64,000 nt of DNA from Ischnura elegans (taxonomy: Eukaryota; Arthropoda; Insecta; Odonata; Coenagrionidae): positions 111,810,917 through 111,874,916 of the forward strand of contig NC_060254.1 in NCBI RefSeq assembly GCF_921293095.1, in the 5' to 3' direction. Below the pieces are notes generated by a model. It did no database searches. It was not told the origin of the DNA and was given only the letters and a program-made list of their open reading frames with translations. Position numbers and translations under genes: made by a program. Shown in pieces: positions 60,712 to 64,000 of the stretch (its first letter is position 1; each line of letters opens with the position of its first letter).

Positions 60712-60809
60712 ATGTTGCACTGAACCAGGACGATACAGCCACCAATTCTAGTGTGGAAGTTACAGTGAAGAGCTGGCTGGAACATGCTAAAGCAAGGCAT
60801 GAGAGAGAG
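60712..60809 (+). CDS. Exon a of the element-encoded gene
   Basis: Acceptor TTCTTTACAG and a donor at GTGTAAGT bound a 98-base frame: VALNQDDTATNSSVEVTV then KSWLEHAKARHERE. It is preceded by one or more unseen exons, since it starts two bases into a codon. Possible upstream coding: the segment at 60470-60592 (RTCASLRTAIGTHFGVEYRE) is open, but its splice sites are unclear. The motif VEVxVxxWLxHAKxR is repeated in the next exon. Confidence 0.55.
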
Positions 60810-62177
60810 GTGTAAGTATTCGTTTGATTATTATATAGGTTTGGGCAAGGAGGAATAATTTTGGTCTGGATACTTTTTTTTGGCAAGTTGCTCCTGTTAA
60901 GGGAGCTCATATAAAGTAAATTTAAATAATTATTAAACATCTTGTAATACAAGGTTCACCCTTCCATGCTAAAGGTAGAGAAAATAGTATTGTTATGTAT
61001 TATTTTCAGATGCAGATTCCACTACCAAGTAATTCAAACATTTGAAAAAAAATTTTGTTCTGCATATGGGAGGTATAATTACCAAAAACATGGTTGAAAA
61101 GGATCTCATGCTCTATAAAAGTTTGATGTATAACACCTGTAGAACTTAAGAATGGGATAACTTATTCAACAGGGATGGTAGTTGCACAGTACTACAGAAG
61201 CTACTATTTTCTAGTAGCTCTAGCTAACTAAGATGTTTTGGAGTAGGTGTTATTGTAGGAGCTATAGAAATTTCAGTAGCTCACAGCAGGCCTTAGCTGC
61301 TATTCCCCTGTTATGTCTCTGTCGAAATGTGAATATTGCCAGTGAGCTAGGTTGTCACTTTTGCCTCGATACCAGACTACATTAGAAGATCTATTTTAAT
61401 TATTAAGATTGGAAGAATTCGGAGATCTAAATCATGGAATGGCCTTAACTACAGCAAGTTTTTCAAAGTTTCTATTTTTTTAAGTTGCATCTCGGCCAAT
61501 GCAGCTAAGTGGTTTGTGTGCCAAATCAGTGTGGCTGTTTTCACACTAATCCCAAGAGATCTAGTCTTAAACTTCCTCCTTTAAATTTTCTAGTTTCCTT
61601 TACTCCTATATCATATTCAGCTCTTCTGCATTAGTCTTCCTTAGCTCCAGCTTTTGTAACACTTTTCTTTACCTCCACAATTCACTCTAGTGTAGTCATA
61701 ATCTTCAAGCAGAGACCAATTGTTCAGAAATATTATCCTCCATTTGAATGCTTTTTCCAATATCTTTTTCGAGACCTCTACTTAGCTGTCTGGCAAGGAT
61801 GGATCAAAGAATTTTTTGCTAGATGGTGCACCAGGGTCTAACAGGCAAACAGTCTTCTCATATTTGGGATTAAAATCTAGTGCAACAATTGTTCTATGAA
61901 AAATGTTCTTAATCATAATATATACATTACTAACATATTAATATTTTTACTCAAAATCTTTTCTTATTTAAGAACAAGAAAAAGTCAAAGAAAAGTTTGT
62001 AAAATGTATTCAGCCTGTAATGGACAGGTTTCCTAATATTGAAACCTTAAGAATGTTAAACACGTGACTAATAAGACTGTAGCGTCCTGTCTTATGTAAT
62101 CTGCTTGTTACGTACAAGATACAATTTCTTGCTACAATGAAATGTTTATATACTTAATTATTACAGGAGCAGTGCAG

Positions 62178-62273
62178 GAGAGCATGACCGCTGAAAAAGA
62201 TGTGGAGGTTGCCATCCAAAACTGGCTAAGGCACGCCAAGGAGCGGTTGCAGGGGAAGAAGAAAATTAAATAA
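62178..62273 (+). CDS. Exon b (last) of the element-encoded gene
   Basis: After an AG acceptor (62177 fits exon a in phase; 62166 is an alternative with a better tract) the frame reads SMTAEKDVEVAIQNWLRHAK then ERLQGKKKIK and TAA. Nine of 15 positions match the exon a motif (VEV, WL, HAK, R). A basic tail GKKKIK ends the protein, which may be a nuclear localisation signal. AATAAA at 62315-62320 lies 42 bases after the stop. Confidence 0.6.
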   Translation, partial: ESMTAEKDVEVAIQNWLRHAKERLQGKKKIK

Positions 62274-62314
62274 TATGTATGTAGTTTCTTGCATTGTATT
62301 ATTTTAAGAAGCCA

Positions 62315-62320
62315 AATAAA
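62315..62320 (+). terminator. Polyadenylation signal AATAAA
   Basis: Canonical AATAAA 42 bases after the TAA of exon b and inside the right end of the element, followed by a T-rich/GT stretch. Confidence 0.6.
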
Positions 62321-62757
62321 TGTTGTGCATGGAATTGATGCCTTATTTATTTAAATTCTTGTCTGGACCTATTATTTATTTGTATCGAACAAAATGCAAT
62401 CCTAACCTAAACGTGTCCTGAAGGTGTCCGGAGCGGACACTTTCAGGACGTCCGTAGGCCACCTTTTTTACTGACATGCGGACTTGCAGCGGACATACTT
62501 TGGCATGAATTCGCACGTCCGTAGGACGTCCATAGGCCACTTGGCGGACAATCACCGGATGTCCGAAAGGTGTCCGTGTGCTGTGTGGGTATGCAATCAA
62601 TTCACTCAGGGGTAGGTACATTAAGGGCACAAATTTTGTTCACTTGCGCTAGCGGCAAAATGAAAGTTCACTGCATGTAGGTAGTTTCCTTGCAAATGCA
62701 GCTATACAAAACTTTCAATTCCTGTCAACAATTACTCTACATACGTTGCCTGCCTAA

Positions 62758-63811
62758 TGCCTTGTCTACACTACACACTTAACTTAAGTGACTTCACTTA
62801 AATATAATCTTAAATGTGGTGCGGTAGCTACACTTGAGCTTTAAGTCGACTTCAGCACCGTGATTGTCTATATCGGGAAACAGTTATGTTGACAGATGAA
62901 GGTCTAGGAGAGCAATTAGTGATTCTTTGATCCAAAGCGACTGTTATTTGAAATAAACTTCCAAACTCCGTGAATTAACCATTTTGGATTCAGAAGGTTA
63001 AGAGGAAAGACCGATTTCAGTTCCTGAGGGAACGATATATGGCGAGAGGTGATGGAGCCAGAGAAATTTAGAATTACTGAGCGTGACTTCGTGGAATGAC
63101 ATATTCATAACGTAAACAAAAACACTTATTGCTAGTCAAATTCCACTGCTTTATTAAAACCATTGATGTTAAATTTCAACCATTAATTCCTCCCACGTCC
63201 AATGAAATCGCCACATCCTATCTTCCTCGGCATCCCTAGGACTAACATTAAAGCCCTATGCAATAGTTTCAATAACAGTGTGTGGGAAGTTACTGAGTGC
63301 ATTCGTTTACGTTATTTTCGATTATGACACCATGGAAAATAAACTGTTTTACCGGGTCCTCTGCCGTCGTCTCATTGTCAGTCTTAAAATTCCTTAAAAC
63401 GTTTCTAAGTTATATAAATCGAGTTTCACCGTGAGCAACAGGCATAGCAATGAGTTTTCACGGAAATAAAACCAACAATAAGATGAGAAACACTACAAAA
63501 TAAATTCGTCGAATTAATATCCCCAACACTAGAAATTAACTAACGAAATAGAACGCTCAATAACCACATCATACAATACAGCACAACTTAGAACATATTC
63601 AACGGGATGATGGTGAGATGGGTATTTATGTACCATTTACAACACATGAAGAGCTTCAACCGTGCGGAAACAGTTGCCTACGCAATTTAAGTTGGGTTCT
63701 AAGATGACTTAAGTGGAGGTGTACTTAAATGAAGCTGGTGACACCTACACTACCAACTTAAATACAGAGCCAACTTAAGTAGTCACTTAAGTTACTAGTG
63801 TAGACCCGGCA
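62758..63811. mobile_element. Harbinger-type TIR element with ACTTAAGT iterons, 1.05 kb
   Basis: Ends TGCC(TT/GG)GTCTACACTA in inverted orientation, flanked by TAA at 62755-62757 and 63812-63814. Both ends contain several AACTTAAGT/ACTTAAGTGACT palindromes. No transposase seen; AT-rich centre. Confidence 0.88.
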
Positions 63812-63814
63812 TAA

Positions 63815-64000
63815 CGTGAATAATGGATTTTATGTCGCCTTGATCCATCCGGAAGCTTCATGCACAACATAGGCCATTTCAAAATAAGGAATAACCTTGG
63901 CAAATGTCCAGTCGGCATGCAGAGTGCTCAGCTTGGCATCGAGGGTACAGGCCAGCCGTACAGGGCGTACAGGCTTGTTTCGTCATCACCTCTATTTCAA
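63815..64000. other. Window end, no recognised feature
   Basis: Short intergenic end of the window without recognisable features. Confidence 0.3.

Larger units (their letters stand above)
58098..62589. mobile_element. 4.5-kb TIR element with GGACGTCC iterons and its own spliced gene
   Basis: Ends CCCACACAGCACA(T/C) inverted, TA at 58096-58097 and 62590-62591. The first 170 bp and last 190 bp are dense in GGACGTCC, TGTCCG and CGGACA palindromic motifs. Inside are two related spliced exons on the plus strand (60712-60809 and 62178-62273) followed by AATAAA. I do not recognise a transposase. The superfamily is not assigned; TA suggests but does not prove Tc1/mariner-like integration. Confidence 0.85.

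Noticed and set aside
1..64000. CRISPR arrays, bacterial operons or prophage
   Set aside because: The tandem repeats have no spacer structure, and all protein evidence is eukaryotic transposons or spliced exons.

Overview
This is animal nuclear DNA, most likely arthropod: AT-rich, with spliced genes, introns of kilobases, polyadenylation-type signals and a dense load of eukaryotic transposons (CR1/Jockey-like and RTE-like LINEs, Penelope-like elements, Tigger/pogo, hAT, PIF/Harbinger-like and piggyBac-like elements). Nothing bacterial or phage-like was seen and there is no operon structure. The species cannot be fixed from the sequence.

The one host gene I can support is on the minus strand. 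It starts with ATG at 49867 and runs left past position 5978, so the window holds its 5' part only. Seven exons are supported by AG/GT splice sites and by matching codon phase across almost every junction: 49867-49193, 48915-48517, 34246-34024, 27678-27422, 18490-18289, 17047-16903 and 6352-5978. An eighth (17923-17652) is proposed because it repairs the only phase mismatch. The product is rich in leucine helices (HEAT/armadillo-like) with an acidic serine stretch late in the known part; I do not recognise the family. Its introns (up to about 14 kb) hold nearly all the transposons.

Layout: 1-3215 LINE pieces, one split by a Tigger-like TIR element; 3610-4780 a Penelope fragment and a piggyBac-type MITE; 5978-6352 exon 7; 8127-16820 a Tigger-like element carrying a hAT element that carries a minus LINE that carries a plus LINE; 16903-18490 exons 6, 5b and 5; 18961-22042 a hAT MITE and an unclassified TIR element; 22700-26890 an internally deleted RTE, a Penelope copy split by a Tigger MITE and a LINE piece; 27422-27678 exon 4; 28985-33987 a dispersed repeat, tRNA-like sequences and a hAT element; 34024-34246 exon 3; 36841-43850 a 131-bp tandem array, dispersed repeats, a Harbinger-type MITE and LINE pieces; 44082-48336 a TIR transposon whose transposase exon is split by a Penelope insertion; 48517-49867 exons 2 and 1; 51485-63811 intergenic DNA full of TIR elements, including a 4.5-kb element (58098-62589) with its own small spliced gene.

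Target-site duplications could be read directly for many insertions, so the order of events can be reconstructed. The strongest leads for something new are the 58098-62589 element with GGACGTCC iterons and duplicated exons, the wider pattern of TIR families each carrying its own short palindromic iteron, and Penelope ends carrying hammerhead-like cores.
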